Source: a virus
IMG/VR virus record: IMGVR_UViG_3300044974_000378
Span: 1 to 49,880 of that record
Strand: one strand, 5' to 3'
DNA: 49,880 nt
The stretch's first letter is position 1. Every line of letters starts with the position of its first letter. The notes under the pieces were generated by a model. That model made no database searches. It was not told where the DNA came from and worked only from the letters and a program-made list of their open reading frames with translations. Position numbers and translations under genes: made by a program. Below, one piece after another: positions 1 through 8,070 of this stretch.

Positions 1-435
1 GAAGCTATCGACAAAGCATCTAGAACTTTAGTGTTCTTTAGAAACATGTTTAACTTTAGCCCTGTAGTAATTTCTCAGATTAACCGTAGCTCCGAGCAAA
101 TGGATCGTAGAGAAAATGACAGTTGGATGCCTATGTTAAGTGACATCAAAAACACTGGTAACGTAGCAGAAGACTGCAACACTGCTATCGGCATTGCTAG
201 TCCGTTTTATTATGGCGTAGACAAGTGTTTGGGTTACGACATCACCAAGTACAAAAACCGTTACAGACTTGCTAAAATCTGCAAGAACCGTGACGGTGAC
301 GTAAATCTCTTGGCTAGCTTTCTGTTTATAGGCGAGTTCGGTGGTTATTATCAATTACCAAAAGCTGAAGACATGATGGGTAAGCCAGAAGAACTACGTA
401 AAATCGATGAATATTATCGCTCACTAAACTCCTAA
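1..435 (+). CDS. Replicative DnaB-type (SF4) helicase, C-terminal fragment
   Basis: The reading frame is open from the first base, so this is the 3' end of a gene that begins outside the window; the GTG at 31 is only an internal codon. The fragment shows the RecA-like core of hexameric DnaB helicases: a beta strand ending in VISQINRS, then MLSDIKNTGNVAEDCNT, which matches the DnaB pattern of SQLNR followed by LSDLRESG and an acidic segment, and an end with KNRDGD and a phenylalanine-rich strand before the LPKAED tail. In the family this part carries DNA-contact and nucleotide-sensing residues, and the enzyme unwinds DNA at the replication fork. The primase and the recombination genes downstream fit this role. 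The Walker A part lies upstream and cannot be checked. Confidence 0.72.
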   Translation, partial: EAIDKASRTLVFFRNMFNFSPVVISQINRSSEQMDRRENDSWMPMLSDIKNTGNVAEDCNTAIGIASPFYYGVDKCLGYDITKYKNRYRLAKICKNRDGDVNLLASFLFIGEFGGYYQLPKAEDMMGKPEELRKIDEYYRSLNS

Positions 436-437
436 TT

Positions 438-731
438 ATGATAGTAGAAAAATATGAGTGGGTTAAGAAACAACTCACAGATTTCCCTGCGCTAAGAGAT
501 AGTAACGAGCGACTGTATTATCGATACTTGTTAGCAATGGGTTATGATGTAGACACTAAAACTGCTAAAGAATTCTTAAAAGATATGGAAGCTAGAAGCA
601 TACCGTACTTAGATTCTGTAAGCAGAGCTAGTCGTAAAGTACAAGAAGAGCATCCACACTTGCGTGGAGAGTTGTACAACAAGCGTAAAGTAAAACAAGA
701 ACAAGTAAAAGAAGAAATCCAAAGTATGTAA
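438..731 (+). CDS. Small conserved phage protein next to the helicase gene
   Basis: This 97-residue, highly charged, mostly helical protein starts two bases after the helicase stop codon, so the two genes are probably co-translated. Its middle part carries the pattern SVSRASRKVQEEHPHLRG. I recognise this type of SxxRxxRKxQEExPxLRG signature from short proteins in phage replication clusters, but no function is established to my knowledge. The C-terminal 20 residues are Lys/Glu/Gln-rich and probably form a single helix. No membrane segment, signal peptide or metal motif is visible. Its position suggests a replication accessory role such as helicase loading or regulation, which is inference only. 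Confidence 0.6.
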   Translation: MIVEKYEWVKKQLTDFPALRDSNERLYYRYLLAMGYDVDTKTAKEFLKDMEARSIPYLDSVSRASRKVQEEHPHLRGELYNKRKVKQEQVKEEIQSM

Positions 732-732
732 T

Positions 733-984
733 ATGCAACTAACTTTTAAAGACTGGGGCAAGCCTCATGGAATCGCAGGCAGCATTAAATCAAACGATCC
801 TGAAAAATCGAAAGAAGAAGCAAAAAGAATTCTATTTTATCAAGAAGAACTAACTCCACAGGGAGGAAGATTCGAGCTTTTTAGAGAACCACAACACAGT
901 GATGAAGATGTCAACAGAGCCAAAAATTGGCTAAGACATAATCTTGATGTAGTAAGCATTAAAGTGGTTAAAGCCCTTGTATAA
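733..984 (+). CDS. Hypothetical small protein
   Basis: An 83-residue soluble, charged protein that begins one base after the preceding stop codon, so it belongs to the same transcription unit as the helicase. I do not recognise the family. The sequence has a central Pro/Gly-containing segment (EELTPQGGRFELF) and a C-terminal helix-rich part, with no cysteine pairs, membrane segment or catalytic motif. It is the last gene before a short gap (985-1034) that contains a promoter-like sequence, so it may be the last gene of its operon. Confidence 0.5.
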   Translation: MQLTFKDWGKPHGIAGSIKSNDPEKSKEEAKRILFYQEELTPQGGRFELFREPQHSDEDVNRAKNWLRHNLDVVSIKVVKALV

Positions 985-1007
985 TCTAGATTTTTTGCGT
1001 ATCTTTA
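976..1007 (+). promoter_or_regulatory. Candidate Bacteroidota-type promoter upstream of the ATPase gene
   Basis: TATCTTTA at 1000-1007 matches seven of eight positions of the Bacteroides -7 box (TAnnTTTG). TTGT at 977-980 lies 19 bases upstream, where the -33 box (TTTG) is expected, though it falls inside the end of the preceding gene. Transcription would start about 1014, giving a short leader before the ATG at 1035. It would drive the ATPase and the two acidic-tailed proteins. A/T-rich sequence produces such matches by chance, so support is modest. Confidence 0.35.
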
Positions 1008-1034
1008 TTAAGTAATCTAATCAAAAATTTATTT

Positions 1035-1709
1035 ATGGCACAACTAGTGTTCCTGGTGGGAAAATCAGGTATGGGGAAGTCGACTTCTCTAAGAAATCTT
1101 AATCCCGATGAGACTGTAATCATTAATACAGACCAAAAAGCCTTGCCGTTTAAGAACTTTTCTGCTAAGTATAGCGAAGAGAAAAGAAATTATCGCAAGA
1201 CTTCAGACATCAACATCGTTATCAGCACTCTACAAAAGGTAAACACCCTACCTAATGTAAAGACTGTAGTAATTGACACATGGTCAAGAATTATGACTGA
1301 TACGGTAATGTCACAAAGTTTCCGTGCAGAGAAAGGTTTCGACAAATGGTCGAAGATGGCTGCGGCTCAGTATGATCTAATCAATACTGTGAATGATGTG
1401 ATGAGAGATGATATCATTGTATATCTAATTGCTCACCCAGAAACTCACTATGATGATTCAGGATTCTCTTCTGAGCGTATTGGTGTACAAGGCAAAATGC
1501 TAGAGCGTTTTGTTCCTGAGTCATTTAGTACTATCGTACTTTACTCAGAGATTGTTAAAACACCTGGACAACCAAATCGACATGTGTTCCGCACAGTGTC
1601 GTCAGGTAATGATACCTGTAAAACTCCGCTAGAAATGTTTGAGGAAGACCTCATCGACAACGATCTAGTAAATGTAAACAACACAATTCGTGAATATTAT
1701 TCAATTTAA
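1035..1709 (+). CDS. Sak4-like RecA-fold recombination ATPase
   Basis: A 224-residue P-loop ATPase. Walker A is GKSGMGKST at residues 9-17 and a Walker B-like strand VKTVVIDTWS lies near residues 75-84, followed by a sensor-like strand VYLIAHPET. Size and order fit the compact Sak4/RecA-like single-strand annealing or recombination ATPases of phages, which work with a phage single-stranded-DNA-binding protein. A possible partner of that kind is encoded two genes downstream. The start is the ATG after an A/T-rich leader that carries a promoter-like sequence. Such proteins act in the cytoplasm in recombination-dependent replication and repair. Another RecA-fold NTPase role cannot be excluded from sequence alone. 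Confidence 0.68.
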   Translation: MAQLVFLVGKSGMGKSTSLRNLNPDETVIINTDQKALPFKNFSAKYSEEKRNYRKTSDINIVISTLQKVNTLPNVKTVVIDTWSRIMTDTVMSQSFRAEKGFDKWSKMAAAQYDLINTVNDVMRDDIIVYLIAHPETHYDDSGFSSERIGVQGKMLERFVPESFSTIVLYSEIVKTPGQPNRHVFRTVSSGNDTCKTPLEMFEEDLIDNDLVNVNNTIREYYSI

Positions 1710-1733
1710 TCCTTAATCCTTAATAATTTAAAA

Positions 1734-2285
1734 ATGGAGAATTTAATTTGGGATGGCGTTCCCGCACAACGCACAAGAAAATCAGAGAAATATGATTTCG
1801 CAGTAGTAACTATGTCAGCAATCGATAAGCCAGGTGCAGGTCGTAAGTTTACTTTTAACAAAGCCGCACAAAGTGTATTGGGAATTAACGGAGAAGACCG
1901 TGTTTCTTTTGGCTTCAGTACTGATCGTACAATTATTGCTGTTCGTAAAGCAGCAGGTGATGCAGGTTTAAAGCTTACAAAAACTTGTACTCTTAGCGAC
2001 AAGCGTACTTATGACTTCATTGCTAAAATCTTGGATCTTGATATTACTCAAGAAACTGATTTAGAGATTGTAGCATCTAACGGATTGCTTACTTTGAATC
2101 GTCTTACAGCAACAGAAGCAGCTGCTCCTGAAGTAGAAGAAGAGACTTATATCTCTGCTCCTGCAGTAGAACCAGTAGTAGAAGAAGCTGTGGAAAGCTT
2201 TGAGCTTGCAGGTGAAATAGAAGAAGAAGAGGTATTTGAAGTACCTGCTACTGAGTCTGAAGAATCAACTGAAGACGTTTGGTAA
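1734..2285 (+). CDS. Acidic-tailed protein, possible DNA-metabolism accessory factor
   Basis: A 183-residue protein I cannot assign to a family. The first 120 residues look like a compact globular domain with alternating beta strands (for example YDFAVVTMSA and TIIAVRKA). The last 60 residues are a low-complexity acidic tail rich in Glu, Val and Ala that ends in STEDVW. An acidic C-terminal tail ending in an aromatic residue is typical of ssDNA-binding and replication accessory proteins such as T7 gp2.5, where it recruits partners. The neighbouring 197-residue protein also ends in an acidic/Asn stretch plus Trp. The position between the Sak4-like ATPase and that protein suggests a shared DNA-metabolism role. 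Confidence 0.6.
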   Translation: MENLIWDGVPAQRTRKSEKYDFAVVTMSAIDKPGAGRKFTFNKAAQSVLGINGEDRVSFGFSTDRTIIAVRKAAGDAGLKLTKTCTLSDKRTYDFIAKILDLDITQETDLEIVASNGLLTLNRLTATEAAAPEVEEETYISAPAVEPVVEEAVESFELAGEIEEEEVFEVPATESEESTEDVW

Positions 2286-2334
2286 TCCACAACTAACTAA
2301 TTTTTAATTTTTTTACCCTTAATTTTTAACAACA

Positions 2335-2928
2335 ATGATTAATTTAAATGACACGTCGTTTGACGCAAAAGAAGGTTCAGTAATTTTTAACAACGGTAAC
2401 GCAGGTGTAGCAGAGAATGTTACTATGTCTGTAGTAAAGCGTAAGCCAGAAGACAAAGAAAACTCTCCTGAGTATAAACTTGTGTTTACTGACGAAAACG
2501 GTGGTGCTTGTAATTTTTCTTTCTGGTATGTAGAGAAAGCAACTGCATATGCTAGTGTAGAAGATCAAATCAAAAAACAAGGTACTGTGTTGAAACACGT
2601 TATTCACTCTATCTACGGTGGTAATTATCAGCTTCCTTCTTTCAACTCTGCTAAAGAGATGTTGGACGGCTGTATGAAAATTATCCGTGATGGTCTTGCT
2701 AGCGCAGGTAAATTCCGTGTGTTTGCTAACTATGGTTCTACACAGTCTGTAAAGAACTATATTCAACCGCGTTCTTGGGTTCCATTTGTAGAGAACATGA
2801 GTGTTCCTGCAGCTGAGACTCGTTTAAAAGCTGGTAACATCGACGCAATGCAGCGTATTGAGCGTGACAGTGTAACTGTTAACTCTACACCGTCTGCGGA
2901 TTCTATTATCGACAACGATAATTGGTAA
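2335..2928 (+). CDS. Putative single-stranded DNA-binding protein
   Basis: A 197-residue protein with a beta-rich N-terminal half (VTMSVVKRK, EYKLVFTDENGG, CNFSFWYVE) that would suit an OB-like fold, a helical middle part, and a C-terminal tail ending in SIIDNDNW. Acidic/polar tails with a terminal aromatic residue are typical of phage ssDNA-binding proteins. Its place between a Sak4-like ATPase and the primase also fits, since Sak4 recombinases act with a phage SSB. The gene has an A/T-rich leader and is followed directly by a strong terminator, as expected for a protein needed in large amounts. No diagnostic catalytic motif exists for such proteins, so the call rests on tail, context and general shape. 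Confidence 0.45.
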   Translation: MINLNDTSFDAKEGSVIFNNGNAGVAENVTMSVVKRKPEDKENSPEYKLVFTDENGGACNFSFWYVEKATAYASVEDQIKKQGTVLKHVIHSIYGGNYQLPSFNSAKEMLDGCMKIIRDGLASAGKFRVFANYGSTQSVKNYIQPRSWVPFVENMSVPAAETRLKAGNIDAMQRIERDSVTVNSTPSADSIIDNDNW

Positions 2929-2945
2929 AAATCCCTTAATTTTAC

Positions 2946-2980
2946 AGAGCGGGCTCAACAACGGGCCCGCTCTTTTATTT
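2946..2980 (+). terminator. Intrinsic terminator after the putative SSB gene
   Basis: A perfect 8-bp G/C-rich stem (GAGCGGGC at 2947-2954 with GCCCGCTC at 2965-2972) has a 10-base loop and is followed by TTTTATTT. It ends 4-18 bases before the primase start codon at 2984. It would separate high expression of the upstream genes from lower expression of the primase and the genes after it. Confidence 0.8.
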
Positions 2981-2983
2981 ATT

Positions 2984-3982
2984 ATGGGCGAGATCAATCT
3001 AAATTCTATTGCATTTAACAATCTGATTACCAGGGAAGATTTGTTTAGTCTTGTACCACAAGAAAGTATCTACAGTTTCTATTTAAATGAAGATATTAGC
3101 TCTTTAGGAGTGTATCATAGTCCTCTTCGTGAGGATAATATACCGTCTTTTGCACTGTATTTTCATAAAATTAATAGAGATATCTTAATGTTTAAAGATT
3201 TTGCTACTAATGACACAGGTGATGTGGTTGTATTAGTAATGAAAATGTTTGGCTTAGGATATAAAGATGCTATTCACAAGATAGCATTTGATATGAAGCT
3301 TAGTACTTTTAATGTAGATTCGACAAAGCAAGTATTCTCAGGCATTACTAGATTAGTAGAAAAAACAAGAGTAGACTTAGGGATTAAAACTAGACCCTGG
3401 ATGGTTAAAGATCGTGATTATTGGTCCCAATTTGGGATACATAAAGTTACTCTTGAGAAATTTAATGTGTTTCCTATTAGTCATATTTTCTACAACGACA
3501 CTGCTGTTAGAGCAAGTGATTTAGCGTATGCTTACGTAGAAACTAAAGACGGCAGGACAAGTTATAAAATCTATCAACCTTTAGAAATTAGAGTCAAGAA
3601 ATGGATCAATAATGCTGACTACAGCGTTCACCAAGGTTATACACAGCTTGCTAAACATGGCGAGTTACTTGTTATTACTAAGTCTCTTAAAGATGTAATG
3701 AGTTTTCATGATTGTCCAGACGTATCTGCGATAGGCCTACAGTCTGAATCGGTTACAATGAAGGACTCGGTAATGGAAGAGTATAAATCTAGGTTTAAGA
3801 AAGTAGTGTGCATCTTTGATAATGATGCTGCAGGTATTAAACTTTCAGAAAGTTTTACTGAAAAGTATCATATACCGCACTTTTTTATGCCAAAGATTGA
3901 CGGCGTCAAAGATTTTAGTGATCTAGTAAAAGCCAAAGGAAAAGATTTCGCAATAGAATATTTCAACAACTTAAAAATTTAA
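2984..3982 (+). CDS. DnaG-type DNA primase lacking zinc ligands
   Basis: A 332-residue primase-like protein. The N-terminal part keeps the CHC2 framework (HSPLREDNIPSFALY near residue 43, then FKDFATNDTGDVVVLVM), but the cysteine and histidine zinc ligands of cellular DnaG are absent. A TOPRIM-like segment follows: VITKSLKDVMSFHD near residue 230 and VCIFDNDAAGIK near residue 270, where the DND acidic pair would bind metal. Family role: it makes RNA primers for the replicative helicase and polymerase. At 332 residues it is shorter than cellular DnaG (about 580) because the helicase-binding domain is missing. Loss of the zinc ribbon in this pattern recurs in Bacteroidota phages as far as I recall. 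The start is the ATG directly behind a terminator. Confidence 0.75.
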   Translation: MGEINLNSIAFNNLITREDLFSLVPQESIYSFYLNEDISSLGVYHSPLREDNIPSFALYFHKINRDILMFKDFATNDTGDVVVLVMKMFGLGYKDAIHKIAFDMKLSTFNVDSTKQVFSGITRLVEKTRVDLGIKTRPWMVKDRDYWSQFGIHKVTLEKFNVFPISHIFYNDTAVRASDLAYAYVETKDGRTSYKIYQPLEIRVKKWINNADYSVHQGYTQLAKHGELLVITKSLKDVMSFHDCPDVSAIGLQSESVTMKDSVMEEYKSRFKKVVCIFDNDAAGIKLSESFTEKYHIPHFFMPKIDGVKDFSDLVKAKGKDFAIEYFNNLKI

Positions 3983-3984
3983 CT

Positions 3985-5169
3985 ATGACTAAAGCAGAAT
4001 CGCTTAGTAAAGTTAGTAAGGAATTGATGTTGAAGGAGCCGTTTTACGGCTTTTTCCTTTTAATGCTCAACAAAGTATGGGACGCTAAGCGTGTACCTAC
4101 AGCATGTGTGAGTAAAAACAACATCAATTATCAGCTTACTATTAATCCTGAGTTTTGGGAAAGTCTTGGAGACAAACACCAAATGGGATTACTTAAACAT
4201 GAGCTCTTGCATATTGCATTTAACCATCTCACTAGTACGTTTCCGTTTAGTGATAAAAAGCTGGCTAATATTGCATTTGACTTAGAGATTAATCAATTTA
4301 TTGACCCAGAATGGCTCCCTGAAGGAGGTTTAACACTAAATACTTATCCAGAGTTAAACTTAGAAGCTAAACAGGGTAGTAGATATTATTATTCTAAGTT
4401 GCTTGCAGCAAAGCAAGAGAAAGAGAAAAAAGGCACATCAGGTTGTCCTAATTTTGACAAACATTGTGACCAAATGGATAATGGAGAAGATCCTGCAAAC
4501 CATGGCACTTGGGAAGAATTTGAAGATTTACCAGAAGCAGAAAGAAAGCTTATTGAAAAGCAAGTACAACGTATACTCGGCGAAGTAAAAGAGCAAACAG
4601 AAAAGCGCCAAGGAAATGTTCCTGGTGAGATGGTAGGCAAGATTCTTATCGAAGTAATTGAGAAAGCCAAATTTAATTGGCGTGAGTATGTTCGTAGATT
4701 TGCTGGCAACAGTACTAAAATCTATACTAAGAAAGTACGACGCAAAGAGAATAGAAGGTTTTCTGATAATCCTGGATTAAAGATCAAAATGCGTCAACAC
4801 ATGTTGTTGGCTATTGATACATCAGGATCTGTAAGTGACGCAGAGCTAAAAGAATTTATGAATGAGATATTTCATATTTACAAGCAAGGCGTAGACGTCA
4901 CTATTGTACAATGTGATACGCAAATCACAAGCATTAAACCTTATAAAGGTACTTTAGATTTAGAAGTAGGTGGAAGAGGAGGAACAGATTTTGATCCTGT
5001 ATTAGAATACTTCAATGAAAATCTTAAAAAATATACTAGCCTAGTATATTTTACCGACGGCGAATGCAGTACTGACGTTAAGCCACGTGGACCCATTTTA
5101 TGGGTGTTATCAGAAAGGTCGTATGACAACGAAAGCCTTCCTGGAAAAGTAATCAAGTTAGAACTTTAA
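3985..5169 (+). CDS. VWA-domain protein with N-terminal metallopeptidase-like domain (DUF2201 type)
   Basis: A 394-residue two-domain protein. Residues about 65-85 contain LLKHELLHIAFNH, a HExxH-type zinc motif (HELLH), within a metallopeptidase-like domain. A charged linker (residues 140-230) follows. The C-terminal VWA domain has a complete MIDAS: DTSGS near residue 278, GRGGTDFDP near 330 and FTDGE near 350. This is the layout of the VWA-like/DUF2201 family, usually encoded beside a MoxR AAA+ ATPase, which is exactly the next gene here, ten bases downstream. Such pairs act as chaperone-like remodelling machines that insert metals or cofactors or remodel protein complexes. What the phage pair acts on is unknown. 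The gene follows the primase by two bases. Confidence 0.75.
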   Translation: MTKAESLSKVSKELMLKEPFYGFFLLMLNKVWDAKRVPTACVSKNNINYQLTINPEFWESLGDKHQMGLLKHELLHIAFNHLTSTFPFSDKKLANIAFDLEINQFIDPEWLPEGGLTLNTYPELNLEAKQGSRYYYSKLLAAKQEKEKKGTSGCPNFDKHCDQMDNGEDPANHGTWEEFEDLPEAERKLIEKQVQRILGEVKEQTEKRQGNVPGEMVGKILIEVIEKAKFNWREYVRRFAGNSTKIYTKKVRRKENRRFSDNPGLKIKMRQHMLLAIDTSGSVSDAELKEFMNEIFHIYKQGVDVTIVQCDTQITSIKPYKGTLDLEVGGRGGTDFDPVLEYFNENLKKYTSLVYFTDGECSTDVKPRGPILWVLSERSYDNESLPGKVIKLEL

Positions 5170-5179
5170 AAATTAACAC

Positions 5180-6349
5180 ATGAATCAAGTAAAATTAAAC
5201 GTTGAAGAGTTAAAAGGCTTTATTAAGCATATGATTGTAAACAATCAAACTATACAAGCACAAGGTAAAGTACCTGTTGCAGTTAACATTGAAGGTGATG
5301 CGGGTCTCGGCAAAACTTCTGCTATCATGCAATTAGGTCAAGAGATTGGTAAACAGGTAGTAAAACTAAACTTAGCACAGCTAGAAGAGTTAGGTGACCT
5401 TGTTGGTTTTCCTGTAAAAGAATATCAAGTAAAAAATGCAGAAGGTAAAACTTTATGGATTACTGAGCAAGAAATTGAAATGGCAGGTACTAAAGGTTAT
5501 CGTGTTGTAGACAAGAGAATGTCTCATGCTGCTCCTGAATGGATTCAAGGTAAAGGCGAAGGCGGTATCTTAATTCTAGATGACTACACTCGTGCTGACC
5601 AACGTTTTACCCAAGCAACTATGGAATTGCTAGATCGCCAAGAGTATGTGTCTTGGAAGCTTCCTAAAGATTGGCACATCATCTTAACTACTAATCCAGA
5701 TAACGGCGATTATAATGTTACTAGCTTGGATGTTGCGCAAAAGACTCGTTTCATTTCTGTAGAGCTTAAATTTGATGTAGAGGTATGGGCTAAGTGGGCA
5801 GAGACTGCAGGTATTGATGGTCGTTGTATTAACTTTTTGTTGATGCACCCTGAAAGTATCACGCAAAGAATCAATCCTCGTTCTGTGACTACATTCTTTA
5901 ATGCTATCACATCTATTGAAGACTTTGATAGCAACTTGCCTTTGATCCAAATGATCGGCGAAGGCTCAGTAGGGCCAGAGTTTGCTGGTTTGTTTACTAT
6001 GTTTATTAATAACAAGTTAGATAGAATTATCAGCCCTAAAGATATCTTAGAGAAAGATACTCAGTATGTGTTGAATACTCTTACGCATGTTATTGGCAAA
6101 GATGATGAATATCGTGCTGATATTGCTAGTGTATTAGCTACTCGTCTAGTAAATTATTCATTGAACTTTAGCACTAAGCATTCTGTACCACAAGATATGG
6201 TAGATAGATTGGTAGTACTAAGTACTGAGTCTAATGTGTTTACTGAAGACTTAAAGTATCGATTAGTTAAAGATATTATCAACGGCAACAAAGTGAAGTT
6301 TGCTAAATTAATTATGAACCAAGATGTCATGAAAATGGCTATAAACTAA
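5180..6349 (+). CDS. MoxR-type AAA+ ATPase
   Basis: A 389-residue AAA+ ATPase. Walker A is GDAGLGKTS near residues 39-47, Walker B is GILILDDYT near 130, sensor 1 is ILTTNPDNGDY near 168-178, and AQKTRFISV is the expected arginine-finger/sensor region. The EELGDLVGFP segment after strand 2 is typical of the MoxR/CobS group, which uses ATP to remodel a partner protein, normally a VWA-domain protein. The VWA partner is the preceding gene and an unassigned 403-residue protein follows five bases later, so the three genes form a likely functional set inside the replication operon. A direct role in DNA replication is possible but not shown. Confidence 0.8.
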   Translation: MNQVKLNVEELKGFIKHMIVNNQTIQAQGKVPVAVNIEGDAGLGKTSAIMQLGQEIGKQVVKLNLAQLEELGDLVGFPVKEYQVKNAEGKTLWITEQEIEMAGTKGYRVVDKRMSHAAPEWIQGKGEGGILILDDYTRADQRFTQATMELLDRQEYVSWKLPKDWHIILTTNPDNGDYNVTSLDVAQKTRFISVELKFDVEVWAKWAETAGIDGRCINFLLMHPESITQRINPRSVTTFFNAITSIEDFDSNLPLIQMIGEGSVGPEFAGLFTMFINNKLDRIISPKDILEKDTQYVLNTLTHVIGKDDEYRADIASVLATRLVNYSLNFSTKHSVPQDMVDRLVVLSTESNVFTEDLKYRLVKDIINGNKVKFAKLIMNQDVMKMAIN

Positions 6350-6354
6350 GAACT

Positions 6355-7566
6355 ATGAGCAATAAAATATTTTACAAATCTTTGTATATTACCAGTTTAG
6401 AGACGGATTATAAAGGCGACATTTTATCTTTAGATGTTGAAACTGTTGGAATAATACATGAGAATGACATCAAGGCTATCCCTTATACTACTTATACACA
6501 AGTACCGTATGAAAAGTATTTTCTAATGCCTGGCACAGTAGTGCCAAGAGTTAAACTACAAAATTTATCTGTGGATGCGGGAATTAAAATAGTGCGATCC
6601 CCCGAAGATGCTGATAAAGTATTTGTAGGCAAAAACAGTTTTAGTAAAATGTCCAAATCTGGACATTCTTATGCTGTTCCAAAATCTTTAGTTGAGGCAT
6701 ATGTAAATTCTAATGCTTTGACTACAGATGAGTACATCATTGATAGGTTAAAAATAGCATTGCTTAATGTTGAGCATACTTACATTGCTATGGATTACAG
6801 TGCTAGAAATTTTTTCATAGGCAATGTACCTAATAGGCAACAGGTAATGCTACGAAATGTTTATGACAAATCTCCTAATAAATTAGGCTCTAGCAATTTT
6901 AGTTATGAGCATTATCTTATTGAAGGTAATTATTGTGAAATGTTAGATAAGACTTTAAATAGCTCTACTTTGCAAGTCTGTAACGAACAAGATTTATTAG
7001 AGAATCTAAACGGCGATGATGCATTGATTATTTCCCAAGCTGAGTTTAATCAGTTATCGGAGATGTTTAAGAGTTCTGATAAAGATAATCATGTACTTGC
7101 TATGGAGATTATGGCGAATTCCAACTATTCTCAAAGTATCTTTTACTTACTAAGATTGTTTAAAGATTTTTCTGATAAAATGGCTAATCAAAAGTCTAGA
7201 AATCATGTTAATTTTAAGAGTTTAGTAAGTTATTTATCTATAGGCAGTGCAACTTATAATTGGGATTTGATAGCTAACAAAATGCTAGAAATTATTAAAG
7301 ATAAAGGTTTGTTAACTCTACAAATGATTGAAGAAACTTTTGTTGCATATGAATATGAGGTACGACAGTACTCTGTTCAAGAAGGATCAGTGATTCAGAT
7401 TAAATCTTATACTTTACATCCTGATTACGCAGCATTTCTTAACGTAAATTATGTAAATACTGTTAAAAAAGATTTCATTCCTGTAGAAACAGTAGAGGTT
7501 CCTGAAGAGCCTCAAGTATTATCCGACGTAGTACCTGATAAAACAGCAACTATTAGTTGGAATTAA
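6355..7566 (+). CDS. Unassigned protein of the MoxR/VWA gene set
   Basis: A 403-residue soluble protein I do not recognise. It has an N-terminal beta-rich region, a central part with many Asn, Ser and Tyr residues, a mostly helical region from about residue 230 to 330 (LSEMFKSSDKDNHVLAME and ILRLF-like helices), and a C-terminal acidic/Val-Pro tail. No HExxH, P-loop or cysteine cluster is visible. It begins five bases after the AAA+ ATPase stop codon, so it is almost certainly co-expressed with the MoxR and VWA genes. In cellular MoxR/VWA operons, a third unrelated gene often encodes the substrate or an adaptor. That is a reasonable guess here but no more. Confidence 0.55.
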   Translation: MSNKIFYKSLYITSLETDYKGDILSLDVETVGIIHENDIKAIPYTTYTQVPYEKYFLMPGTVVPRVKLQNLSVDAGIKIVRSPEDADKVFVGKNSFSKMSKSGHSYAVPKSLVEAYVNSNALTTDEYIIDRLKIALLNVEHTYIAMDYSARNFFIGNVPNRQQVMLRNVYDKSPNKLGSSNFSYEHYLIEGNYCEMLDKTLNSSTLQVCNEQDLLENLNGDDALIISQAEFNQLSEMFKSSDKDNHVLAMEIMANSNYSQSIFYLLRLFKDFSDKMANQKSRNHVNFKSLVSYLSIGSATYNWDLIANKMLEIIKDKGLLTLQMIEETFVAYEYEVRQYSVQEGSVIQIKSYTLHPDYAAFLNVNYVNTVKKDFIPVETVEVPEEPQVLSDVVPDKTATISWN

Positions 7567-7575
7567 ATTAGAGAT

Positions 7576-8070
7576 ATGGTAAGCGGAATTAAATTAGAAT
7601 TTCCAGAGTTTATCACGCATATTCCTCAGAATAAAAAACTATGGGTCAAAATTGGTTATAATAAGATTCATGCAAGTGCACATTTTTCCACGCGGGCGGC
7701 TTTAGTGGCCGCCATGCATGGATATATTGAAAAGCATATTCCACCAAATCTTACTATCCAAGGTCCCGTAGAGACTAAATTAATTGTATATGCGCCTATA
7801 AATTTTGGCAGCGTAAAAATGGTACTCAGCAGACAAACAGGTAAAAGACAAATTACTTGGAAACCTCCATTGGCTACATATAAGCCAAACTGGGATATTG
7901 GAAATCTGGCTCTAGTGTGGTTAAAATCATTAGACGATGTGTTGATTAAAAAGGGAATACTACCCGACGATACTATTGAGTACATACAACGCACAAGTTA
8001 TGAGTTTAGACCTGTAAAAGATTTCAAAGACAGAAAATTAGTATACGAACTAAAAACAATTAAACGATGA
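7576..8070 (+). CDS. RusA-like Holliday junction resolvase
   Basis: A 164-residue protein. The C-terminal half carries the RusA-type acidic pattern: KPNWDIGNLALVWLKSLDD near residues 102-120, then LPDDTIEY near 132-139. This corresponds to the family order PDxDN, then a helix with D, then DD. RusA enzymes cut four-way DNA junctions, and in phages they resolve recombination intermediates before packaging. The downstream exonuclease gene overlaps it by four bases (ATGA), so the two are translationally coupled. The N-terminal strand order (KLWVKIGYN, ETKLIVYAP) also fits. The first acidic position is shifted compared with the usual PD-x-DN, so activity is probable but not certain. Confidence 0.6.
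   Translation: MVSGIKLEFPEFITHIPQNKKLWVKIGYNKIHASAHFSTRAALVAAMHGYIEKHIPPNLTIQGPVETKLIVYAPINFGSVKMVLSRQTGKRQITWKPPLATYKPNWDIGNLALVWLKSLDDVLIKKGILPDDTIEYIQRTSYEFRPVKDFKDRKLVYELKTIKR

Noticed and set aside
4389-4709. 106-codon minus-strand frame inside the VWA gene
   Set aside because: It is antisense to a well supported gene, with no motif and no neighbours on that strand.
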